Assembly (NCBI GenBank): GCA_029204225.1 | Contig: CM055100.1 | Span: forward strand, 9,617,058-9,681,057 | DNA: 64,000 nt | Origin: Diphasiastrum complanatum | Lineage: Eukaryota > Streptophyta > Lycopodiopsida > Lycopodiales > Lycopodiaceae | Direction: 5' to 3' | In this document: positions 33,878 to 45,333 of the stretch, piece after piece | Numbering within the stretch: position 1 is the first letter of the stretch | How the letters are laid out: each line of letters begins with the position of its first letter | The notes under the pieces: generated by a model | The model's database searches: none | Told to the model about the DNA's origin: nothing | Seen by the model: only the letters and a program-made list of their open reading frames with translations | Made by a program: the position numbers and the translations under genes

Positions 33878-36399
33878 GATTTTTCCTTTTTCTTATGCTT
33901 TTTATGTCCATGTAGCCTAATCATTTCTTGTCATAGTGGCTTCTATGTAACGTAACTCGCCTGACTTGAAAAACACAATTCATATTTAGGATGATTTGAA
34001 TTTCCGGTTCGGTAGATTGAAAGCATATTATTGGCTGGCATGTGCGGCCCGTGGTTGTACTAGAATGCTTGGGTTAATCTCAAGTTCAAGTTATCTTGGG
34101 ACTTGGAAATAACAGTTACTACAACAAAATATAAGACTGTAATGCTTTAGCACCTATTATGCCCTCGACTCTCGTATTGGCAGATTTGAATGTGAGAGTC
34201 TTCAAGCTATGTCGATGAGGAGAAGACCAAGATCCTGGATTTACTCTGCAATTTTTTATAATGAGAAGAAAGACAATGGCACATGGATTTTTCATGAATA
34301 TCATAAAGCTTGGGTACTGATGCATCCATTAGCGAGAGCAGCCTTTCACAAAAAAAAAAATAAAGGCCAAGTATACATATAGATCTTATTGGAAAGGTCA
34401 TATTATTAATTTCAAAGTATCTCCAGGTGGACAAACCATTTTAGAGGTGCTTGTTCAACATGTTTATATGCATTCAGAACTAAATGTGGATGCTATAAAT
34501 CCATGTGATTTTTGAAATTGCAAATTGTAAGTATTTTAATCTTTGGCAATAAGGAACGATGGAAAATTTTGTCTCTGAAGTTGTATGGAGAAGAAACTTG
34601 GTGCCTGAGTGGAGTTATCAATTTTGCATCTATTTACAAAATACATCAGACTGGTTTCGTTAACTGGGTCTGATAAATTTGATGTCTTCTCTTTCAAGAC
34701 ATTGCAGAAGTCAGTATTTATATGATTTACGTGATTAATGGAATTTATATATAAATAAAATTGGCAGTATCAAATCAACTCGGATATTATTACAAATTCG
34801 ATAATAGCTAGATCAAGTATATTAGAACTCATAAATGGTATTGGTGAGATTCCTTAGGCAAAGGTTAACTCTGCAAGGGTCCTCCATTACTAATTTGAGT
34901 AAAAAAATCAGTTAACAGGTTGTTTTTGACAAATCTGAAAAAACCATCTTTTGCCCATCTAAAAGGGGTCGATCTGGCAGAGATACAACTATGGAAGAAC
35001 TGGCGAAGGTTCTTTTGGCGAAGTTTGAGATTTTTGCAGCTTGGCGAGGGCTAAAATGGATTTTTTGAATAATATAGATGGAACTAATTTTTGCCAAACT
35101 CAAAATTGATGAATTACTTTATTTGAAGACCTTAGAAAAATTGGCAAAGACTGAAGAGAGATATTGTTATTTTTGCAAAAATTGATAGCTTTTTGACAAA
35201 AATAGGTGAAAATCACAAATAACCTTGACTTACTAACTCACCAATCACCAGAAATAATATGACGGACTGACTGATGACACTAGCAAAGGTTCAAGTGAAG
35301 GTTCCTCTTAGAGAATTGATATTGTTGTAGAAAGGTGTAAAACTTTTAACAAAAGGTTACCATAAACTAGTCGAATGTTCACTTGGCTTTCTATTTTTGA
35401 AATTAACCTTTGTCAATCTAACTATAAATAGATCTGAGTCAGTTCTATATACAGCTAAATAGATGAATAATTGCTTTTAGTATTTTTTTTATTTTAGAGT
35501 CTTTTCACTATTTTTGGCTATTTTTTTTCAATTTCTAAATCATGATTGGTGGTGGTGGACATAAATCCAACCCCATGATGACACTTGTTAAGTAGAATAA
35601 CTAGTCTACTTTTATCAACTTTCACATACTAAAGTCTTGTCATATTAAGATTAGCTCTCAGAAGTATCTACAAAAGGTTAGTTTACAAAATTCAGGTCAT
35701 ATAAGGGTTCTTTCTAATGTTGATTTTTTTATTGAAGGAAATAAACCTCTTTCAAGAAAAACATCTGTATCTTTCTATTAAGCTTCACATAATTTTTGTT
35801 AGTACTCCTAAAGACTCATCATACATATCTAGAGCTCTTGTGAAGTCTGTGAAGGTTAGTTTTCAAATAATTGGGCTTGCAAGAGTTAATTCTCTATAAT
35901 TTTTCATTTCGTATTGATAGAACCCTCGCCAAGTTCAAAAAACTAGAACTATTATTATATAGTAACCCTCATTGAATCTACTAGAGCTCTATTACATTGT
36001 TTTCAGTCTTAAGTTAGTCTTATGAATATTAGTTTGATCAGAAGCATTACAGTGAAGTATTTTAGTAATTTTTAGAATTTTCGAAATAATCTTCAACAGA
36101 AGTAATAATCGTCAGATTAGTGAACCTTTGCACAAGCAACATTTCCAAAGCATACAAGTGAGTTCTGAATTAATCCAAAGCTACAGTGTAAGGTGCAAGG
36201 GTTCTTGAGCCCTAAACAGTTGAATATAATTGGATTTTCGAGTATAGATTGAGATGATCCCATCATGAATTCAAAAATGTTCTTGATGTATCCATATCAA
36301 ATTGACAATAGACGATGGATGATACTTAGATCAAGTAGAAGACTAGGTCTCCATTATAGCAAATTTTTTATAAATTTCAAAGAATTTTAATGTGAAAGG
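33878..36399. other. AT-rich stretch with a diverged gypsy leader copy
   Basis: 34880-35530 shares order and wording (GGCGAAGGTTC, TTGGCGAGGG, ATAGATCTGA) with 53500-54130 in the same orientation, so it is probably a decayed copy of the leader or LTR of the minus-strand gypsy. The rest shows no recognisable gene. Confidence 0.4.
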
Positions 36400-36670
36400 T
36401 TAAGCTATTTTTAATGGCACTAATGGGAGCAACATTAGATTGGTATTTCAATCAAACTGCTCAAGAATGCAATGATTGAAAAGTTGTAAAAATTGTCTTA
36501 CTCATTTCAAGCCAAGAAAGTTTCTAGAATATTCATTCTTTTTGCTGAGTAACATCAAGATGGAAAAGTGGGAGATGGACAGGGATTACATTAAACACAT
36601 CAAATATCTTTGATTAGAAATTTAATTTAGTAATTTGTAACATGCAAAGCTAATGTGGTTCAAGGGATGA
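36400..36670 (+). pseudogene. Ty3/gypsy gag capsid remnant
   Basis: Seen across two frames: MALMGATLDWYFNQTAQE, HFKPRKFLEYSFFLLSNIKM, MDRDYIKHIKYL and AKLMWFKG. Same family as 31960-32368. It is cut at its 3' end by the copia LTR. Confidence 0.75.
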
Positions 36671-36687
36671 TGAATCACTCATTCAAT

Positions 36688-36841
36688 AGGAATTGAGCTT
36701 GGGCCACCTCGAGGTCATAAATAAGGGGTCCAATAGGAATTGAGCTTGGGCCACCTCGAGTTACTACATGTACTTTCATTTGTCACATAATCTATATTGA
36801 GTTTTTGAGTCATATTTGAGATCAATCAATTTTGTGTGTAA

Positions 36842-36935
<94 letters not shown>

Positions 36936-37171
36936 CCGAGGCTTGATTGGCAGTTTCTCTCTCTACTCGAGAGCAAGCAATTTTCTTACTTAGGAGTGCC
37001 TTCCACACGTGAAACTACTTTGGTGATGAACGTATGCATGTAGATTTGCCTCTTTGCCTTAGAATTTGACATAGATCTTGGATTTCAATCTAGAGTTGAT
37101 CTAAAGTGCAAAAGAAAGGCTTAGGAGATCTTAATCGCACATTCGGGCATTCCCACAGGTGTGAATTTTCA
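36688..37171 (+). repeat. Copia 5' LTR (3' part) with CT expansion
   Basis: Reverse complement of parts of 27328-28570; ends CAGGTGTGAATTTTCA before a PBS. A 40-bp unit ending GGGCCACCTCGAG occurs twice in tandem at its left edge (about 36690-36765). Confidence 0.75.
36844..36933 (+). repeat. (CT)n microsatellite, 90 nt, inside a copia LTR
   Basis: The same LTR site in the relative near 28405 holds only a short GA/CT tract, so the array grew from LTR sequence. Confidence 0.95.
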
Positions 37172-37172
37172 C

Positions 37173-37183
37173 ATGGTATGTCT
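37173..37183 (+). other. Degenerate primer-binding site
   Basis: TGGTATGTCTC follows the LTR end by one base; resembles the copia TGGTATCAGAGC site with several mismatches. Confidence 0.5.
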
Positions 37184-37189
37184 CATTAC

Positions 37190-37607
37190 ATTGTCAAGGA
37201 GTCTTCACTATTTCATGGCATCTATGGGTTCCTTCCTATCGGAATCTAGTGAAAGGCTATCTACCTCCAACTATTCTATTTGGAAGGTTAGAATGGAGTC
37301 AATCTTGATACTCCAAGATGTGATGGACATTGTACTTGGGATTGAAAAGGAGCCTCAAGTCCTTCAAGAAGTATAAAGATATAAGAAGAGAGCTAGGATG
37401 GCTCTACATTATATCAAGATGAATGTCTATAATGAGATTTTGAGAGAGATTGGTGCTTGTACCTCATCCAAGGAAGCTTGGGATGCACTCAAAGCTATCT
37501 ATGAGGCCAAGAATACCTCTAGGATCCTCAATCTTAGATATCGAATATTCCAAAGTTGTATATTATTAATGGGTTTTTCTATTATCCATTCATATCAATT
37601 TTTATAA
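37190..37607 (+). pseudogene. Ty1/copia gag N-terminal half
   Basis: Seen: ERLSTSNYSIWKVRMESIL, LQDVMDIVLG, a stop at 37375, ARMALHYIKMNVYNEILREI, TSSKEAWDALKAIYEAKN and SRILNLRYRIF. Typical copia Gag (DUF4219 plus UBN2). The product stops before the zinc knuckle. Confidence 0.85.
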
Positions 37608-37849
37608 TTATAGAAAGTGCTCGAAGCATGTATTGAACAACAATTAGATTGTTTATGATAGTCTATTACAATGTTATATATGGATGTAAAATAGTTTTCT
37701 TTATGGATTTTAGATTTGCAAACTAAGGTTAAAAGTAACTTGTTTTGCAGGATTACTTTATAGTGTTGGTCTCTAATATAATTAACAAATGAAATACTTT
37801 GTCGTTTTGTTTCTTATTGTTAATGCAATATATAATAAGAGATATGATA

Positions 37850-37935
37850 CACACACGTACACATACACATACACACGTGCACACACACACACCATGCACG
37901 CACAACGCACACGCATACATATACATATACACATG
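37850..37935 (+). repeat. CA-rich microsatellite, imperfect
   Basis: ACACAC/CACATA units with interruptions by ACGT and ATGC. Confidence 0.85.
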
Positions 37936-37967
37936 CACCCAGGAATTGGTCGGATTCAATAAAAAAT

Positions 37968-38295
37968 GGTCAGAACTTCCGACGGGAGGTGTCCACAGGT
38001 TCATGGGCTCGACACGAGTCCACAGGACCATTTGCAGCTCAATTTTGACGTCGTTTGTCTGGAAACGCCCTTTCTGCGGCCCGAGGGGGACCGGGGGGAA
38101 GGGGGGGGGGGGGTGTCCGAAAATGCCCTTTCTGTCGGGGAAGGGGGGGGGGGGGGGGGGGTTTGCAAAACAATTAGTTCCTCGGACGGGAAGTGTCCAT
38201 AGGTTTGTGGGCCTCGATACGAAGCCACAGGACCAGTTGTAGCTCAATTCCGACGCTGTTTGTCCGGAAACACCCTTTTTGTCGGGGGGAATGCC
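37968..38295 (+). repeat. Direct duplicate of a GC-rich block with poly-G tracts
   Basis: Units at 37968-38110 and 38172-38295 share (G)TGTCCA(C/T)AGGTT, CCACAGGACCA and GCTCAATT(T/C)(C/T)GACG in order, with 13-G (38101-38113) and 19-G (38143-38161) runs between them. GC-rich against AT-rich surroundings. Origin unknown. Confidence 0.75.
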
Positions 38296-40014
38296 ACTAC
38301 ATGACTACTTTCCAGCATTAGGACCGCAAAGGAAGCAGTTGTGGTTCGTTTGCGGCCAATTGAGGCCATTTCACCACATTTTTTGACCACAATGGACCGC
38401 AAGGCAACCATTTTTTTATCAATCAAAGCAACCTAGAAATTCTTGTGAAAATATTTATGACATGGCTTACTTCCTTTTTATGAACTCAATGGTTTTTGTA
38501 GAATTTATGTCTCTTAAGAAATACACTATATCAGATATAGGGTAATCCTAATCCTTTACTGTTTACCTTTTGATTTATATTCAATTCTGATAAAGGTGAG
38601 CAACCCTTTATAAAAGTCTGATAAAAGTGAGCACCTTTGACAACCGTGGGGGAGAAGCTATTGTAGCTTTCGCAACTCCATACCTTCATCATTGCTTTTA
38701 TGATCTTCGTTTGTCCATTATTTTTCTGAATAATTTGAAGCTGCAAGTTTGATGAATCATGTCTGAATCTGGATTCTGAATTTTCTCATCAGAAGTCTCG
38801 AGAAGTGAGAAGGACACCAAGCTAGTTTCATCTTCATTACCCACGTTTTCTTCTCAAATCATATGAAGGAATGGCTGTTTTGCTAGTGATACAATATATC
38901 ATGAGTCCAACTGCAAATGCAATCTAGCGTTGGAGTTCCTTCATTGGTGCAGATATTTGAAAATTTACCCAAATTGTCGTGGGCTGTAGCTGGTTTAATA
39001 TCATCTTTTCTTACCAAAAGTATACTCCTGTTTGCGTTATTGTTGGTTTCAACGTCCTTTTACCGCAGGCTCGCTGTAGAATTATCATCCTGGAGGTGGG
39101 CTGGTTATGAACGTTCAACGTTGCAGCTTGATATTTGATTCCTTGAGATCTGATTGACGGTATGGTGACTCTATTCTTTGATGATGTGATTTTTCCTGTC
39201 AGTAAAGCAGTATTGCTTATTTTTGCAGTTGGAAATGGTAGTTAACCAGATGGCTATTGAAAACATTTTGAGGTGAAGAGGGAGAAACTAGCGGGAGGCA
39301 TATGTATTATCACTATCAGTGTGGGATAATTCACATATTTTTTGAACTTAGCGAGCCCTCGATCAGTTTTCTGTTGACATTTACACAATCTGAGATAAAG
39401 AAATTATATCAATGATAGTCGTTATGGATCAACCAAATACTAATGCTCGAGATCATGGAGGTCTATAAGAAAAGTTGACTTATAAGTAGCATTACCATAC
39501 TGACAATGATGTTGCTTAAGTAGACGATGCCACTTGTTAAAGATCAAACATCCTTCCTTTGAATCAAGTTCTTCTACGTTTTGCTCTACTGTTTCTACTA
39601 AAAAACTGGAAGCTGCTCTGGAATTCTTCATTGATGCCTCTGATTGTTGTAAGTTAAGTGACAAATGTAACCTCCTAGAGGTGGTTGACGTTGCCAATCA
39701 GCACCTACTTCGGATATTGTTGATTTATAAGTAGATAAATTTTTGGAAACTTTTTGACATTATGCAAGTCTCACTTGGCAATTGATGTTGATTTTGAGGA
39801 GCTTTGACACCGGGAAAGTTCTCTGGGTGCACGATGATGCGTGAATTTTATTTATACTTTCTTGATTCTCCAAGTTCCGGATTCAGCATTGAAAACTACC
39901 TCGTATTTAATTTCAATTTTGGATTGGTTACTTGATTTGTACCTGCAATGGGATCTCTAGCATTTTGGGTGTAATATCCAAGCTTATTTGCATTCGTTAA
40001 ATTTGTGGTTACAG
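38296..40014. other. Upstream and intron-like region of LRAT copy 1
   Basis: 39440-39740 resembles 60150-60430 ahead of LRAT copy 2 (shared GCCACTT(G/A)TTAAA and TGATTGTTG(T/C)AAGTT words), so the duplication includes non-coding 5' sequence. A splice acceptor (TTACAG) ends at 40014. No first exon could be placed. Confidence 0.5.
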
Positions 40015-40044
40015 GAAAATATCGCATATTTTGAAGAAAAATTC

Positions 40045-40653
40045 ATGGACCTTTTTTCTCATAGCGTTCAGAGGGAGGCATTGCAGCCAGGTGATCATAT
40101 ATACTCTTGGCGAAATGCATACATCTTCGCACACCATGGAATATACGTTGGTGATGGAAAAGTGATCCACTTCACAGGTGGTCGGAATATTGAAGAATTG
40201 GCCGGATGTCGCTCGTTTTCGAGTGCATTAACCTCAAGTTCAATACCTGGCTCCACTACATTTCCTTGTGAAATATGTGGCACTGACGCAGAAAGCCGGG
40301 GAGTGTTGAAGTCCTGCCTTGACTGTTTTCTGTCTGGTTTTCCATTGTCCCGTTTTGAATATGGCACGAGCAGCGCAACATTTATTGCCAAGCTTCGGGG
40401 CGGAACATGTACAACTGCCAAATCTGATCCTTCAGAGCTTGTCCTGCACAGAGCCAACTACCTGCTTAGCATCAATGGCTTCGGTTGTTATCACGTCTTT
40501 CGAAATAATTGTGAAGATTTTGCTATTTATTGCAAGACTGGACTACTTGCGATTGACAGAAATGCGATCGGAAGTAGTGGACAGGCCACGTCTTTTCTAG
40601 GTATAATATTGGCTGTTGCTGGCTCCATTTTGCGATATAGGTGTTCGAAGTGA
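40045..40653 (+). pseudogene. LRAT/NC-domain protein, copy 1, C-end disrupted
   Basis: Seen: 202 codons from the ATG at 40045, chosen because it aligns with the start of copy 2 (QPGDHIY(S/A)WRNAY follows in both). LRAT core present: HHGIYVGDGKVIHF with both His, and NNCEDFAIYCKTG with the catalytic Cys. The family (lecithin retinol acyltransferase-like, NlpC/P60 fold) in plants is little characterised and may act as thiol acyltransferase or hydrolase. After SFLG the frame differs: 77 nt present in copy 2 are missing, so the tail ends in RYRCSK instead of the GVRSDV(A/E)KVDVEDLAVN tail, which is still readable in another frame to 40709. Either a pseudogene, a truncated protein, or corrected by removing a 40-nt GT-AG segment (40601-40640), which is unusually short for a plant intron. 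Poly(A) signal AATAAA at 40882. Confidence 0.75.
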
Positions 40654-40881
40654 TGTTGAGAAAGTTGATGTTGAGGATCTAGCAGTGAATCGTAGTCGGC
40701 AACACGCATAACTCGCTTGGCAAAGCCTTATTCGAATACAAGGCTTTAGATGAATTGCAGTATCACAATTGTGTTGGTTGATTCAAAAAGTAGTAGTATA
40801 CAAAACTGTGAGTGTAGTAGTGAGCAGCAATGGCTTTGAGAAAAAGCGAAAACTGATTTTAGATTCCATAAATTTTAGTTC

Positions 40882-40887
40882 AATAAA
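40882..40887 (+). terminator. Poly(A) signal after LRAT copy 1
   Basis: AATAAA about 230 bp past the stop. Confidence 0.35.
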
Positions 40888-42523
40888 GAAGAGCCTTTTC
40901 TTAGAAGATTTCCGCCACCCTGAGTTAAACTAAGAAGAAGAGAATGCAGGTTGATGTTTGCAGCTCTAGCCTCCTACAAAACTACAATGCAATTTAGATA
41001 ATCAAAACTACTTTCCTTTCAGTGCAATGTAGTAACATCCAGTAATTAGATACTTTGTTTTTTATGCAATCTAGCTGAAAAACTATTATCTTTGTAGTAC
41101 AGTCTAGAAAAAACACTTTTCCTTCTTTTACAAAGACTTAATTTCCAAGACATAGAGATAGTGACTATTGGAAATTGCATTGCTTTCTTTTCAATAAAAA
41201 CTTATAGCTGATTTTCTTTTGCAAAGACTTATTTCCAAGACATAGAGATACTGACAGCTAGTGGAAACCAGGAATGCTTGCAAGTATGCAGTTTGTAGAC
41301 TCACAAATTTGATACCAAATGTCATACACAACATCTATAAATTAGTAGGATTCGGTGTGGTAATGGCCATCCACCTAGTTTCGGACCATCTATAGCTCTT
41401 TATTTCAGACCTGCACCAAAGACTGGCATACAAAGACGTCCATCCTATTACACTACTCATTTCCCTTGTCAACACAGAAAGCTCAGAGCATGCCACCATG
41501 TCCCCCACGGTCACCTATGGACCTTGCATGCACCCACCTCCAAGTGTGGTGCGTTTGAACGTTTGAACCCAATGCATCTCAAAATCAACAAAAAAAAATA
41601 AAAATGATTTTTGGCCTTGCCTTGCAAAGACAATAATACTATGTGTTGAGGTTGGTCAATGGAGTTTGAAAAAACAGTCAACCTTAAAGGATACTCCAAG
41701 GTGGCATCCTAAACTATAAAGTCCTTGAACCTTGGTCATAATGCATGAAAGGAAGTATACATTCCATTTTACATACCGTGTAAAAACCAGGAAAACCTCT
41801 TCTATTAATTATGACATATCCATAATGATGTCCTAAATACCATGGTTTGAATCTGTAGTTCTAATAAACGCGGATTTGCTCAGAATTACAATATTCAATT
41901 ACGGTTGTAGTTAATGTTACCCAATTGGTTGTCTTATGAGATTTATGTTGAGATACGACTTGAAAGCATGGATATGCTCAGAAGTATGGACAATAGTGCA
42001 TGAGTTGTTTCTTGAAACATGGGTTAGAATGGAATGGATATGCCCTAACACCATCACACATGTCGACACCATGTCTTTTAGCTAGTTAAAATACATACTG
42101 TACTATTGTTCAAAATAATATAAACTGATACGGACCAATTTTCCATAAACTGCTCAGCATGGCACAAGCCCTGATACGATAATGTTAGGGCTTGGCCTAT
42201 CGCTAAAAAATATTCTACTGTTTGGAAAGACAGGACTATGATTTAAAATACTATTTATGTTGTTAAGTCGTATAGTTAAGTAATATAGCTTTTTTTTTAA
42301 ATGGATACCAACTAACGCTATGACACCTGCCTTCCCCACTATACTAACTCGTGCGATTTTGTGTTGTGGGATGGTGGCAAAACATTTTGAAAGTGGTTAT
42401 GCTTTATGGTGCTTTTCAATACTGTATTTTACTTTTCAGCTTTACTGTACCTTGTTGGAATATGAATAAAGGCTTCAAAGGGTCTAGTCTTGCTTTGTCA
42501 AGAAGAACTATGTGAAACTGTGT

Positions 42524-42525
<2 letters not shown>
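40888..42525. other. Intergenic stretch
   Basis: No gene or known repeat recognised. Two similar lines (TTCCAAGACATAGAGATA at about 41141 and 41235) indicate a short local duplication. Confidence 0.4.

Positions 42526-42570
<45 letters not shown>
42526..42570 (+). repeat. (CT)n microsatellite, 45 nt
   Basis: Pure CT run. Confidence 0.95.
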
Positions 42571-42575
<5 letters not shown>

Positions 42576-42708
42576 CTCCTCAGTCGCGGAATCTTATTGT
42601 TGCCTACCTCTTTGCTATCAAAGCAGCAAGTGTCGCCCTTGCTCTACTCAGTGTCTGCTCTTCTGCTAGCCCATCAACACAAGAAGGGAGTTGGTGTGCA
42701 CACTCTCC

Positions 42709-42845
<137 letters not shown>

Positions 42846-43025
42846 TGATACTCAATGGTATTTAATCTTGCCTCGCTAAAATATTGGTGCTTGGTTTAGT
42901 GGTTTTGTATGTCATCTTTAGCCATATGATTTGGGCACCCAAAAATATAGCTGATTGAGTTCAAAATTCAAAAATACTTTTATGGACTTTTCCCTCCATT
43001 TTCATTCTATCATAAGGCTATAAGA

Positions 43026-43103
43026 ATGGAGACACCACTATCAACAGTCTTACAAAGTTTCCTCCTTCTCCTCCTCTTCTTCTTCACGATGGCTTATGCA
43101 AGG
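43026..43103 (+). other. Possible signal-peptide exon
   Basis: Seen: ATG METPLSTVLQSF followed by a Leu/Phe-rich core and TMAYAR, then TAG; the codons AAG|GTAGCG form a plausible splice donor at 43102/43103. It would encode a 25-residue secretory leader of a small secreted protein. No matching second exon was found in the next 1.4 kb, so it may be a relic or chance. Confidence 0.3.
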
Positions 43104-43104
43104 T

Positions 43105-44550
43105 AGCGCAACAGTAAGCTTCCTTACCCTTTACATTTCACAAATGTTGTTTTTCAGTGACTTCATGTGGAAGGAATGCGTGTGTAGTATGATGGTTACT
43201 CACAAACTATGAGGTATGATAGGTGATGGATCCTGATCCACCACTTCTATGGATCTTTATCATATGTTATTCACTTTCTATCCCTTTCGTAAGGATGAAT
43301 ATGCCACAAATCGCGATTTGCTGCTCTTATTATAGTGCTTAAACAATGGTATGCATGCACAAGAGGTTGAGAAGAGATATGAGCATTCTGGCTCAGTGCT
43401 GCCAGCGCATTTATGCTCCTTCACTTTCATAAACAAAAACATAGTAAAGCCATATAACATAGCTAAACGGATCACCAATAAGCACGTGGCTACAATGACC
43501 ACACCAATGGTAGAATATTTGTGGGATTGAATGCATGTAGCATCAACAACAGAGCACCTCCATCGCTGAAAAGGCAGCAATGGTTTTAATAGCATAAGAA
43601 TCTATCTCTTCAACGTGACTAGTAGACAACGACCTACTGTATACTTAATGTTGTTTCAACTAATGCTTGGCGTATGAGTTATGATAAGTGCATGGTGTTG
43701 ACATACAAAGCCATATGTGTCTTGCTTCACAGCGACCTATATATTGTAGCATCACACAACCGATCCCACTCACGGACCTGAAGAACGCTCTCATACAGGT
43801 ATGTACTTCGTCAAAGAGACTAAAAAGACAAGAGATAGTTGGTAGTATGCTCTTTAATATCAGACAGATATTTAGATTTACATAGAAATACACAATAATT
43901 GACACTACTCGTCATGCTATCATTGTTTTGGCATAAACTAGACTTGAAATTGCTTACTTGCACTCTTCGAAGGAAAAAGTCTTTCATAAACAAACATGAC
44001 ATCCTCACAGGATTCGTATGCGACAACTATTCAAGTTAGTACTACAATACTTTACTATGCTAATTGGTTTACAATGCGGTGATAGTGTCTACACCATGAA
44101 TATTAATGGTGGTGAGTTAAAGATGATGTTTTTATCGAAAATCAGGTGTAGACAAACTACTTTATCCAGTTCTTCCATGAAAGCATGTCTAGTTAACTAT
44201 GGGCTATACCTAGTATTACTTTGCAAGTCACCCTTCGCATGTGTAAAGGCTATGATTGGTAACACAAGTATAGATAACCTAGGCACCCTTTACGTACATG
44301 GATTTGTACAGGGGTATGCCACACTGATAGGAACTGGTATGGCCCACAGGTATTGTTTATTGGTTTCTTAAAGACACAATTGGTACTAAAAAGTAATAAA
44401 ACATGGTGGTAGCTGGCGTACTCTTGGGAAGCATGGATATGCTCAAGGGTTTCAAAAATGATACTTTGCCTGTTATGGGTTTAGGTATTGGTATTGATGC
44501 CAAATCTATTTCAAAAAATGCAAATTTCAGCCAAAACTCAAGTGACAAAC
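43105..44550. other. Unassigned stretch
   Basis: Short ORFs on both strands (for example 44018-44371 + and 43278-43595 -) show no recognisable domain. Ends at the copia LTR region. Confidence 0.35.
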
Positions 44551-45299
44551 TGATGGGGTTTTCTCGAACGATTCGTGAAACTTTAGCGAAACTCGAATTA
44601 TTTTTGTTCGAGAATAATTCGTGTTGGATCAATCAGGCTTTATAACACAACAAAACAAAACGAGATGAAATCTAGACAAAAACAAAATGAAGCGAAGCGA
44701 AACTTAAACGAGTTCTGATATTTATTCATGCTGGAAACATAGAGATCACGAAATGAAACGAAACAAATCACGAAACAAAACAAAATCAGTTCGTCAAGAA
44801 TTCAGATATGATTGCTGGTCACTGGCGGCTATACAATTTCTACAATCCTTCAGAGTGTAGATAGACACTGCTGATCTACGTTAACAGATTAATATAGCAT
44901 TCAACAAAATCAAACCAATGTGCGAAATTGAATAAACAAGTGAATTAGATACACGAATAATATCAGACAAAAATTTATTCGAGATCATACAATCACACAG
45001 AATAATATGTGCATAACAACTACAATATTATCTATTGATTTTCTTGATTTCTAGCACTGCATGACATATCCACGCAGTGCATTGACATGAGAGAAATATT
45101 GTTCTCCCACGATTCGTGTCTCGCTTACTAGCGGAATTCTGGATCTACATATCCTCTTTCTCAAAATTGTCTCGCTCATAGACGGACATGTATTCTGTAT
45201 ATTTTTGTCTTACAGTATTATGCATCAAGCAGAAAGCATATAGTTCGCAAATTTTTTTGTGTCGTGTCGTGTAACTTCCAGATCAGAAAAGATTAAGCA
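44551..45299 (-). repeat. 3' LTR of the copia element
   Basis: 44841-45299 matches 49570-50020; 44551-44840 is TTCG/GCGAAAC-rich and is taken as the rest of the LTR. Confidence 0.65.
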
Positions 45300-45333
45300 T
45301 CTACAACTAATCATGAATTACAAGAGTGGCAGA

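Noticed and set aside
37753-38247. Pro/Gly-rich ORFs across the poly-G block
   Set aside because: Frames are kept open by G/C homopolymers and CA repeats; no domain.
39988-40044. Longer N-terminus for LRAT copy 1 from 39988
   Set aside because: This crosses the probable splice acceptor at 40014; the ATG at 40045 aligns with copy 2.
44018-44371. 117-codon ORF as a host gene
   Set aside because: No recognisable domain, no splice partners; AT-rich chance ORF is as likely.
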